From an uncultured Clostridia bacterium (lineage in GTDB: Bacteria; Bacillota; Clostridia; TANB77; CAG-508): a stretch of 36,869 nt of DNA. Positions 7,621 through 14,506 of the stretch are shown in pieces. The stretch spans positions 1 to 36,869 of the forward strand of contig CANQZP010000003.1 of the NCBI GenBank assembly GCA_947628395.1, written 5' to 3'. A program made the translations under genes and the position numbers. Numbering within the stretch: the first letter of the stretch is position 1; each line of letters starts with the position of its first letter. The notes below the pieces were generated by a model that was given only the letters and a program-made list of their open reading frames with translations, was not told the DNA's origin and did no database searches.

Positions 7621-8556
7621 ATGGTTGAAGATGAAAAAATTAAGACGACTGTATCACCATTTGCTATGAAAGAAGGCGAAATTAAAAATTTTGATGGTAA
7701 GGATGGATATGTTTCGATTAATCAAATTATCCATAGAATGAACATTGGGCATATAACTGAAATACATTTTAAGATTTTGGAGCTTGTTAATGAATTTGAA
7801 TTCATGACTTCAAGACAGATTTATCAAATGCTACTTTATAAAAATGCTGATATAAAATCACAAGATAAGTTAAATAATAAATTAGAGCAATTAGTTAAGA
7901 CTAAAATTCTTACTAGATATTTCTTTTCAAATGAAGATGGAAAATGTATTTATCGTGTATATTGTTTAGAGAAGATGGGAAAATATTTACTAAATTCTAG
8001 AAATATAGAGTGTAAATGGCAACCTACTGATAACACTAAACCTGTTTCTATGATGAAGAAAAGATTAGCTGGAAATCAAATTATTATAGCATATTTAAGA
8101 AAGGTTAAGGCTTTTGACAAATATACTGTTAAACCTGCTTTAACTGCTAAAAAATTAGCTAAGGTTTTTAAAGCTAATGCTGGTGTTAGATTGACTAAGA
8201 ATAATGTTTCTATTGATTTTATTTTTGAAGTTGTAAGAAGAGAAGAGGATTGGGAACAAAAATTTATTGATAGAATGAAGTTGTATGAGGATTTTTATGA
8301 AGATTTTGTTCAGTTCGATTCTGGTTTTGAAAAAGTTCCTCAACTTATAATTGTTGCTGAAGATGAAAAACATATGGTTGAGATTTTTAAAGAGATTGTT
8401 ACTAAGAAAATAAATCTTAAAAATATTAAATTGTATTTTACTGATGATTTAAATCAGAATGCTACTACTTTGGATAAGTCTTTAGTAGAATTTACTACTG
8501 ATAAAACTACTGGAAAGTATAAGATGAATAATGTGGAAGTTAAATTATTAGGATAA
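7621..8556 (+). CDS. Probable replication-relaxation family protein (winged helix)
   Basis: 311 residues. The middle holds a winged-helix-like region (ILELVNEFEFMTSRQIYQML, then LEQLVKTKILTRYFFS, then YRVYCLEKMGKYLL), followed by a mixed alpha/beta region with KFIDRMKLYEDFY. This resembles the plasmid/integrative-element 'replication-relaxation' family, in which the DNA-binding part precedes a nuclease-like domain, but I recognise it only loosely. It has a strong AGGAGGT 8 bases before ATG 7621. It faces a VirD4-like gene across a 230-base structured spacer, which supports a mobile-element origin. A transcriptional regulator is the alternative. Confidence 0.55.
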   Translation: MVEDEKIKTTVSPFAMKEGEIKNFDGKDGYVSINQIIHRMNIGHITEIHFKILELVNEFEFMTSRQIYQMLLYKNADIKSQDKLNNKLEQLVKTKILTRYFFSNEDGKCIYRVYCLEKMGKYLLNSRNIECKWQPTDNTKPVSMMKKRLAGNQIIIAYLRKVKAFDKYTVKPALTAKKLAKVFKANAGVRLTKNNVSIDFIFEVVRREEDWEQKFIDRMKLYEDFYEDFVQFDSGFEKVPQLIIVAEDEKHMVEIFKEIVTKKINLKNIKLYFTDDLNQNATTLDKSLVEFTTDKTTGKYKMNNVEVKLLG

Positions 8557-8567
8557 TCTATAAATGC

Positions 8568-8595
8568 AAACGGTCTGCCAAACGGCAGACCGTTT
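8568..8595 (+). terminator. Strong hairpin after the replication-relaxation-like gene
   Basis: A perfect 12-base stem AAACGGTCTGCC / GGCAGACCGTTT with the tetraloop AAAC, 12 bases after the stop. The T-tract is weak on the plus strand, so it may serve both directions. Confidence 0.75.
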
Positions 8596-8596
8596 A

Positions 8597-8704
8597 TTTA
8601 GCCTAAACAGTAAACTAAAATTGCAAACCCCTATTTTTTGACGTAAGTACCCTGAGGCAAAATAACTGTTTTGGCTAAATGTGGATAAAAAGTAACCACA
8701 TTAA
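8597..8704. other. Structured convergent spacer with DnaA-box-like site
   Basis: Outer arms TTTAGCCTAAACAG (from 8597) and CTGTTTTGGCTAAA (to about 8679) pair with one bulge on each side. Directly after them AATGTGG (8678-8684) and CCACATT (8696-8702) form a second hairpin. The sequence TGTGGATAA at 8680-8688 is, on the reverse strand, a perfect DnaA box TTATCCACA. The spacer lies between a replication-relaxation-like gene and a coupling-protein gene. It could be a structured RNA, a transfer or replication site, or an element remnant. Confidence 0.45.
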
Positions 8705-8754
8705 AATTATAGTATCTTATTCAAAAAAAGTCAATAGTATACATAAATATGAAA

Positions 8755-8786
8755 TAAAAAAAAGGGCGATTAATAATCGCCCTTAA
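8755..8786 (-). terminator. Terminator of the VirD4-like gene
   Basis: Read on the reverse strand, AAGGGCGATTATTAATCGCCCTT is followed by a T-run (plus-strand A-run 8756-8763). It lies 5 bases beyond the stop codon. The stem resembles the GGGCGATTAATAATCGCC core of the dispersed repeats. Confidence 0.85.
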
Positions 8787-8790
8787 ATAA

Positions 8791-11121
8791 TTATTTTTTA
8801 TTATTATTTAGATTATATGTTATTGCATTTTCGTTGTCGAAGAAGTATTTCATATCTGTTGTATTGTATTTTATTGGTCCATCATCTTCATTTAATTCTG
8901 GATGAAATCTTGGTTTTAGTATAGATTTTTTATTGTTTTCATCATTAGAAGAATTTTCATCAGCGAATTTTGCAAAATTGAATTTTTTAGGATTATGTTT
9001 TTCTTTATATTTTGATTCTAAGAAATCTAATTTTCCTTTACCTACTAGACTCTTTCCTTTTAAATCTTTAGTTTTATAAATAATTGCTTTGAATTTTTGA
9101 GATTGTACTTTTCCAGCCTTGAAGTTAGGTTTAAAAGCATAGTCTATTATACTAAGTTCTTTTTTGTATTCGCCTTTTTCAGTATCATAAGTTTGATTAA
9201 ATTTCCATTCTTTCTTTTCACCAAATTCTTTTTCCCACCATTCATTATCTTCTGGAGTATTGTTTCCAAATACTATTTTAGTAGTACAGTTTGCCATAAT
9301 TGTTTGTCTATAATTTTCTTTATTATTTACTCCGAATTGAGATAAGTTTTGAGCTGATATTATTGTTCCTACACGATATTTTCTAAAGATTGTAAATATA
9401 TCTTCAGTAGCTTTACATACAAATGGAGGAAATTCATCTATATATAAGAAATGAGGTATTCTAGTTTTTTCATTTCCTGGTCTTGAGATAACTGCATGTT
9501 GGAATAATAATAAAACAAATAGTCCAAATGCTTTATTTACTGCTGCTCCAACATCTCCACGTCTTGTGCATATTAATGTAATTTCTCCATCTGAAAGAGA
9601 TTTATCAAAATTTATATTGTTTGTTCTATTACAAAGAATATTTCTTATTCCTGGAAATCTTAATAAGTTTTCCAATTGTGAACTTGCAGCTTGAAGAGCT
9701 TTTTCGGTATCTTCACGTCCACGAGAACCTGCATAGAAATTATTTTTGAAATATGTAAGTAAAATATTATATTTTTCACTAATTTCAGGATATTGTTTTA
9801 GTTTCTCACAAAATTGTTCTACTATATCAAAATTATTAAGCATCATAAGCAAATCTTCTAAGTTAGGTAATAAACCATTATGAGATTTTGGATATACTTC
9901 TTTTAATAATAGTGATAAGTTTTCTATTGCTTGCGAAGTAATATTTTGCATAAATGCTTCTTCAGCTGTTACTTCATTTGTTTCATACATTCTTTTTAAA
10001 ACTGCTGAAATTGCTATAGAAGTTTTTACCGGATCTTCGAATGCGAAAGGATTTAAACCTATACTTTTTACATTGTTTGGATCAACCAAATTATATTTAA
10101 AACCATAATTTTCAGCTACTTCTATAATATGTGAAACTGATTCATAATCTGGTGCAATATATGTAAGTCCAAGGTTTCTAAATATTCTTTTTCCACCTGC
10201 TTGAGAATAAATTATATCTTTTAAATATAAGTCAAATAGTTTTTCTTTATTTGTATTTATAGTCAGCATATTTAAAGAGAAATTTTCGTTTAGATATTCA
10301 TTTGAATAAGGAGTATTTAATGTAGCTAATCCAGTTTTTAATGCTGTAAATCCTAATTCTTTAGAAGCTTCGTGAAGAAAGAATTTTTTCTCTATATCTC
10401 TAGCTATCATTGGTTCAAATGCCATTGTAGTTTTTCCTGAACCTGATACACCAACAATTAAAGTTGATTCGAATCTTCTAGTTTCAGGGGTCTTTATAGT
10501 TTTTCCTGTTTCGCCATCTTTACATATAAACATTTCACATGTATATGGTCCAGTTCCTTCTTTATTATTATTTATATCTATTCCACCATAATCTGCGATA
10601 GAATCCACTTGGTCTTTAGTATCAAGAATATTTCTATATAAAAGTTTAAAGAATGGATAAAAGGTAATTAGTGGAAGGTAACATGCTATTGCTGTAAAAG
10701 CTGGTTTTATTAAATCTGAAAATTGTGAAATTATTCCTTGATAATTAGGTAAGAAGAATATTGCTATCCAACATATTTTATTTATCCATTGTACTAACAT
10801 TGATATTGTTATAATATATAATGCTATACAGTACATAACAAATAATGATACTTTCTTTTTGTCATCTGTAGCGAATTTTGAGCTTCCAGATAAAAGAAAT
10901 GCAAACACTGGGCAGGCAAGTGCAAATGTGTACATAAATGGCCCCCAATAGTTTACTGAAATTCCAGAGAAGCACATGAATAGTATTTCTACAATTCTAT
11001 CTATACAAAAATAAAATGAAAACAGAGTAAGTACATATGTAAAGAATGTGTTTCTATCTGTTTTTAATATTTTCAAAAATTTATCTATATATTTTAATAT
11101 GAAATTTCCAATTACTTTCAA
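8791..11121 (-). CDS. VirD4/TraG-like type IV coupling ATPase
   Basis: 776 residues. About four membrane helices occupy residues 25-165, then comes a large cytoplasmic motor domain. Walker A is GVSGSGKTT (about 224-232) and Walker B is the hydrophobic stretch ending in LYIDEFPPF. TIISAQNLSQF and the VFGNNTPEDNEWW block are typical of TraG/TraD/VirD4 proteins and their TraM-binding C-terminal part. Such ATPases pump DNA or protein substrates through type IV secretion channels. No relaxase, VirB4 or pilus gene is visible here, so it is either a lone coupling protein or part of a scattered element. The start is TTG 11121 with GGTGAT upstream. It has its own promoter (11159-11187) and terminator. 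All its codons read in one frame; CGG does not occur in frame. Confidence 0.82.
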   Translation of the reverse strand: MKVIGNFILKYIDKFLKILKTDRNTFFTYVLTLFSFYFCIDRIVEILFMCFSGISVNYWGPFMYTFALACPVFAFLLSGSSKFATDDKKKVSLFVMYCIALYIITISMLVQWINKICWIAIFFLPNYQGIISQFSDLIKPAFTAIACYLPLITFYPFFKLLYRNILDTKDQVDSIADYGGIDINNNKEGTGPYTCEMFICKDGETGKTIKTPETRRFESTLIVGVSGSGKTTMAFEPMIARDIEKKFFLHEASKELGFTALKTGLATLNTPYSNEYLNENFSLNMLTINTNKEKLFDLYLKDIIYSQAGGKRIFRNLGLTYIAPDYESVSHIIEVAENYGFKYNLVDPNNVKSIGLNPFAFEDPVKTSIAISAVLKRMYETNEVTAEEAFMQNITSQAIENLSLLLKEVYPKSHNGLLPNLEDLLMMLNNFDIVEQFCEKLKQYPEISEKYNILLTYFKNNFYAGSRGREDTEKALQAASSQLENLLRFPGIRNILCNRTNNINFDKSLSDGEITLICTRRGDVGAAVNKAFGLFVLLLFQHAVISRPGNEKTRIPHFLYIDEFPPFVCKATEDIFTIFRKYRVGTIISAQNLSQFGVNNKENYRQTIMANCTTKIVFGNNTPEDNEWWEKEFGEKKEWKFNQTYDTEKGEYKKELSIIDYAFKPNFKAGKVQSQKFKAIIYKTKDLKGKSLVGKGKLDFLESKYKEKHNPKKFNFAKFADENSSNDENNKKSILKPRFHPELNEDDGPIKYNTTDMKYFFDNENAITYNLNNNKK

Positions 11122-11158
11122 ATCATCACCACTTTCTAAAAAAAGTTTCTCTTTATAT

Positions 11159-11187
11159 ATTATCCTATAAATTCGGTAAAATTACAA
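11159..11187 (-). promoter_or_regulatory. Promoter of the VirD4-like gene
   Basis: On the reverse strand TTGTAA (11182-11187), a 17-base spacer and GATAAT (11159-11164), about 38 bases before the TTG start. Confidence 0.55.
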
Positions 11188-11283
11188 TACTTTTTGTGAA
11201 AATATGTAGAAATTTATTTTTATAAAATAAATTCTAAAATAAGTGTATTGGACATATGATAAAGTAAATATTTATAAAAGTAC

Positions 11284-11312
11284 TTGAAAAGTATTGTAAT
11301 AAAAAATATAAT
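11284..11312 (+). promoter_or_regulatory. Promoter of the flippase gene
   Basis: TTGAAA 11284-11289, exactly 17 bases, TATAAT 11307-11312. The ATG is 32 bases further on, behind a GGAAAGGAAAA ribosome site. Confidence 0.75.
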
Positions 11313-11344
11313 ATTTGCTATAAACATGGAAAGGAAAATTTATT

Positions 11345-12979
11345 ATGCGTACAAAGGCTAAGAAGAGAAGCTTTAGTAAAGAGTCATTTATGCAGGGAAT
11401 TTTGGCTCTCATGTTTTCTCAGGTTTTAATAAAGATTTTAGGTTTATTATATAGTTTATATTTGACAAATAGAGAAGGTTTTAAGGATGCTGGAAATGCG
11501 ATATATATGGCAGGATATCAGATTTATGCACTGCTACTTGCAATATCTTCTATAGGAGTTCCTAATGCTATTTCAAAGCTTATTTCTGAAAAATTAGCTG
11601 TAGGAGATAATAGGGGAGCTCATAGAATTTTTAAAATTTCTTTTGCTACTTTTGCAGTAATTGGACTTACTGGTACATTACTTCTTTTCTTTGGTGCTGG
11701 TTTTATAGCTTCTAAGTGGCTTGAAATTCCAGAAGCAGAAAATACTTTAAGGGTTCTTTCTCCTGCAATATTTTTTGTTTCTATTTCTTCAGTTTTAAGA
11801 GGATATTTTAATGGTAGAGAAAAAATGTCTGCAACTGCTAATTCACAAACTTTTGAGCAATTACTTAAAACTGTTTTAACAATTACTTTAGTAGAAATAG
11901 CTGCGTTTGTTACTAGCACTAATACTGCACTTATGGCTGCAGCTGCTACTGTAGCTACTAGTTTGGCTACTTTATTTAGTTTCATATATTTATTTAGATA
12001 TTATAAAATAGCTATTAAAGATGTTAAATTATCAAATGATGAAGGAGTAAAAACTGAAAGAGGTAGTGTAAAGAGTATTATAAAGAAGATTTTAGCAGTA
12101 TCTATTCCTATTTCTATAACTTCACTATTATCATCTGTAAATAAAAATGTAGATTCTTTTACTGTTGTACGTTTTTTAAAGCCTATGATAGGAGAGGCTG
12201 CTGCTAAAGCAAAATATGGGATACTTAGTGCTAAAGTAGATATTTTGACATCAATGCCACTTGCTTTTAATGTAGCTTTTGCTACAGCTCTAGTTCCAGC
12301 TATAGCAGGGGCAATGGCAAAAAAAGATGTGGAAACTGTTAATAAGAGATTATCTTTTTCACTTCTTCTTACTATTTTAATAGGGCTTCCTTGTACTGTT
12401 GGAATGTGCATTTTCTCAGATGGAATTTTAAAATTGCTATTTCCAATGGCAAGTGATGGGGGAGTTTTACTAGCAATATCTGCTATAGCGATTATCTTTA
12501 CAGCTTTAGCTCAAACTATAAATGGTGCACTTCAAGGACTTGGAAAGGTAAAAACACCAGCTGTTGCATTTGCTGTTGGTGTTATTATAAAAATTATTTG
12601 TAATATTGTACTTATTCCTAATAGAATGTTTATGGAAAATGGGGCAGCTATTGGATCTATACTTTGTAATGTAGCTTCTTTTTTAATTGCTTATGTTGTT
12701 CTTAGAAAAACTGTAAAATTAGAGTTTAGTCTTACTTCACTTATGATTAAACCTGTTATTGTAACAGCTTTTATGGGAGTAATTTCTTATGCAGCATTTG
12801 TTCTTATGTGTTCATTTATTTCTGCAAGATTAGCAACTTTAATTGCAATTGTTATTGCAGTATTTGTATATGTAATTCTTGTAATTTGTTTTAAAGTCTT
12901 TTCTAAAGAAGAGATTGAAATGCTTCCAAAAGGAGATAAAATATATAAATTTTTGAAAAAAATTAAAATATATGCATAA
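11345..12979 (+). CDS. SpoVB/MurJ-like lipid-linked oligosaccharide flippase (MOP superfamily)
   Basis: 544 residues with about 14 membrane helices and the N-terminal signature of the polysaccharide-biosynthesis/SpoVB family: MQGILALMFSQVLIKILGLL, a loop with AGYQIYALLLAIS, then SIGVPNAISKLISEK. A later conserved helix reads ALAQTINGALQGLGK. Members export lipid-linked peptidoglycan or teichoic precursors across the cytoplasmic membrane. It stands alone with its own promoter. Whether it is the sporulation paralog SpoVB or the vegetative YtgP type cannot be told. All frames are intact and there is no CGG. Confidence 0.87.
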   Translation: MRTKAKKRSFSKESFMQGILALMFSQVLIKILGLLYSLYLTNREGFKDAGNAIYMAGYQIYALLLAISSIGVPNAISKLISEKLAVGDNRGAHRIFKISFATFAVIGLTGTLLLFFGAGFIASKWLEIPEAENTLRVLSPAIFFVSISSVLRGYFNGREKMSATANSQTFEQLLKTVLTITLVEIAAFVTSTNTALMAAAATVATSLATLFSFIYLFRYYKIAIKDVKLSNDEGVKTERGSVKSIIKKILAVSIPISITSLLSSVNKNVDSFTVVRFLKPMIGEAAAKAKYGILSAKVDILTSMPLAFNVAFATALVPAIAGAMAKKDVETVNKRLSFSLLLTILIGLPCTVGMCIFSDGILKLLFPMASDGGVLLAISAIAIIFTALAQTINGALQGLGKVKTPAVAFAVGVIIKIICNIVLIPNRMFMENGAAIGSILCNVASFLIAYVVLRKTVKLEFSLTSLMIKPVIVTAFMGVISYAAFVLMCSFISARLATLIAIVIAVFVYVILVICFKVFSKEEIEMLPKGDKIYKFLKKIKIYA

Positions 12980-13007
12980 CTTTGAAACCACTGGAAATAC
13001 TGAAGTT

Positions 13008-13030
13008 TAGAAAACTGATTTTCTAAAGCC
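13008..13030 (+). terminator. Possible weak terminator after the flippase gene
   Basis: TTTAGAAAA and TTTTCTAAA form a 9-bp AT-rich stem around a short loop, 30 bases after the stop. There is no T-run, so the call is weak. Confidence 0.35.
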
Positions 13031-13095
13031 TTAGAGAAATAAGAAAAAAATAAAAAAAAAGAAGGATTTTAGCTTAATTTGGCGAATAATCTTAT

Positions 13096-13129
13096 TGTAG
13101 ATGAAATCTAACAATATATAACATCTACA
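13096..13129 (+). promoter_or_regulatory. Stem-loop in the HU gene leader
   Basis: TGTAGATG (13096-13103) pairs perfectly with CATCTACA (13122-13129) over an 18-base loop, 33 bases before the HU ATG. It may stabilise the abundant hup mRNA or be an operator. Its function is unknown. Confidence 0.4.
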
Positions 13130-13161
13130 TAAATTTAACAAAATCTATAGGAGGTAAAAAA

Positions 13162-13437
13162 ATGAACAAAGCTGAATTAATCGCAGCAGTAGCTGCACAA
13201 ACAGGAGACACTAAAAAAGGTGCTGAAGCAACTATAAACGCATTTATCGATGTTGTTACAGGTGCATTAAAAAAAGGAGATAAAGTTCAATTAGTTGGAT
13301 TTGGTTCTTTTGAAGTTAGAAAAAGAGCAGCTAGAAAAGGAAGAAACCCACAAACTAAAGAAGAAATTAAAATACCTGCATCAAAAGCTCCAGTATTCAA
13401 AGCTGGTAAAGCTTTAAAAGACGTTGTAAATAAATAA
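13162..13437 (+). CDS. hup: DNA-binding protein HU
   Basis: 91 residues, the standard HU length. It starts MNKAELIAAVA and holds the GFGSFEVRKRAARKGRNPQT signature, the beta-arm that intercalates DNA at proline, and the C-terminal FKAGKALKDVVNK. It compacts and bends DNA as a homodimer. A strong AGGAGGT is 8 bases before ATG 13162. Codon use is clean and GCA/AAA-biased, as in highly expressed genes. It is monocistronic with a terminator. Confidence 0.97.
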   Translation: MNKAELIAAVAAQTGDTKKGAEATINAFIDVVTGALKKGDKVQLVGFGSFEVRKRAARKGRNPQTKEEIKIPASKAPVFKAGKALKDVVNK

Positions 13438-13465
13438 GAATAAATATATATTTATGAATTCATAT

Positions 13466-13495
13466 AAAAAGTCATAGCAAAAGCTATGGCTTTTT
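13466..13495 (+). terminator. Terminator of hup
   Basis: AAAAAGTCATAGC and GCTATGGCTTTTT form a 13-base stem (one G-T pair) with loop AAAA and a T-run. Confidence 0.9.
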
Positions 13496-13515
13496 ACTAT
13501 GGTGTTTTCTTTAGG

Positions 13516-13556
13516 TTAAAAAAGAAAGCCCCCCACCATAAGGACGGTGGGGGAAA
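13516..13556 (-). terminator. Terminator of the reverse-strand orphan gene
   Basis: On the reverse strand CCCCCACC and GGTGGGGGG form a very GC-rich stem followed by CTTTCTTTTTT. Such GC content is unlike other terminators here and fits a foreign origin. Confidence 0.85.
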
Positions 13557-13560
13557 GGTT

Positions 13561-13920
13561 TTAATGATAGGCGACAGCTATTTCGACCAATTTACCATCT
13601 TTACTAGTTTTAAAGCTAGCTGGTGGAAATTTTTTTTCCAATCTTTTCATTTCTTCGAAGATTTGGAGATCGATAAAAACTGGATCTATAATCTTAAAAG
13701 TATATGAGACTATGTCACCATACATTTCTTCAATCATCCTTTCAATCATAAAAATGTAGGCTAATGCCTCCTTAGTGGTTGATACAGCGGTTTGGAAGAC
13801 TATAGAAGTTTTTATAACTGTAGTATCGCCTAGTAGTGAAGCAATGCTTTCTGTCATTTTAGCATCGTTCACCCGTGCATTAAAATAGATACTGATGTTA
13901 CAACTGTTGTTTTTCTTCAT
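13561..13920 (-). CDS. Orphan 119-residue protein with foreign codon use and an unshifted CGG
   Basis: I do not recognise the family. The protein (MKKNNSCNISIYFNAR start) is mixed alpha/beta with no membrane segment or clear motif. AAGGAGGT lies 11 bases before ATG 13920 and a promoter sits at 13989-14017, so it is a complete transcription unit with its own terminator. Codons such as ATC, GTC, GCC, CTC and TTC are far commoner than in neighbours. Codon 16 is CGG (GCA CGG GTG), the only in-frame CGG in the window that does not fit the frameshift rule: a +1 skip here gives GGG then TGA, ending the protein at 17 residues. It is therefore either a recent import designed for CGG as arginine, or not made at full length in this host. 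Confidence 0.6.
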   Translation of the reverse strand: MKKNNSCNISIYFNARVNDAKMTESIASLLGDTTVIKTSIVFQTAVSTTKEALAYIFMIERMIEEMYGDIVSYTFKIIDPVFIDLQIFEEMKRLEKKFPPASFKTSKDGKLVEIAVAYH

Positions 13921-13988
13921 TATGACTTAATACCTCCTTAAAATTGCGCTAAAAAGTTAGCACATTGTTGTAAAACAGTTACACAATT

Positions 13989-14017
13989 ATTATATCATAT
14001 ATTATAAAAAAATGCAA
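13989..14017 (-). promoter_or_regulatory. Promoter of the orphan reverse-strand gene
   Basis: Reverse strand: TTGCAT (14012-14017), 17 bases, TATAAT (13989-13994). It is divergent from the T-box promoter only 8 bases away. Confidence 0.7.
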
Positions 14018-14024
14018 AAAATAC

Positions 14025-14056
14025 TTGAAACTGATTTAAAAAAGTGTTAATATAAT
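14025..14056 (+). promoter_or_regulatory. Promoter of the T-box/ileS unit
   Basis: TTGAAA 14025-14030 with TAATAT 14048-14053 at 17 bases (or TATAAT 14051-14056 at 20). Confidence 0.6.
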
Positions 14057-14064
14057 AAATATTA

Positions 14065-14310
14065 AATCTAAAAACATTGATGGGGACAAGATAAATAAAG
14101 GTAAAACCTTATAAGAGAGCTGGTAGGTTGCTGAGATACCGGTAGGAGAATAGTTTATTTATTATCACCTCGGAGTTGATTATTTGAATTAAAAGTAGGG
14201 TAATCCGTGTGATTCTATGTTACAGAATTTTAGAGTGAATTTTAAAAAAAATTAATTTAGGTGGTACCGCGGAGCATTTCGTCCTATGGATGAGGTGCTT
14301 TTTTGTTTTT
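14065..14310 (+). ncRNA. T-box riboswitch (isoleucine) upstream of ileS
   Basis: It has the classical order of elements: stem I with AGAGAGCTGG and ATACCGGTAGGAGAA, then the specifier region TTATTATCACCTCGGAGTTG, in which ATC is the isoleucine specifier codon. The T-box sequence AGGTGGTACCGCGG is at 14259-14272. The terminator GAGCATTTCGTCC / GGATGAGGTGC with a T-run ends near 14310. Uncharged tRNA-Ile binding favours the antiterminator and lets ileS be transcribed. The remaining 200 bases to ileS hold one palindromic repeat and the RBS. Confidence 0.93.
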
Positions 14311-14405
14311 TTTACGTTTGCGCTAAAGGAATTTGTCAATTATATATGATTTTCTCATATTATTATTTTTTAATAATTTTGCCTAAATAAGTTGGGTCAA
14401 GGAGA

Positions 14406-14431
14406 GGGCAGAGTCAAGCCCTGCCCCTACA
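14406..14431 (-). repeat. Palindromic repeat in the ileS leader
   Basis: GGGCAGAGTCAAGCCCTGCC then CCTACA, a member of the dispersed family. It lies between the T-box terminator and the ileS ribosome site, so it is transcribed in read-through mRNA. Confidence 0.8.
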
Positions 14432-14506
14432 ATATAAAGAGAAATTTCAAGGAGCAAATTAAATAGAAAAATAAAAAAATATATATAAATAATAGGAGGT
14501 TATTTT

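Noticed and set aside
11620..12411. Reverse-strand open frames within the flippase gene
   Set aside because: They are shadows of a well-supported membrane protein gene and have no own signals.
13486..13707. Forward open frame after hup
   Set aside because: It overlaps two terminators and the antisense of the orphan gene, with no ribosome site.
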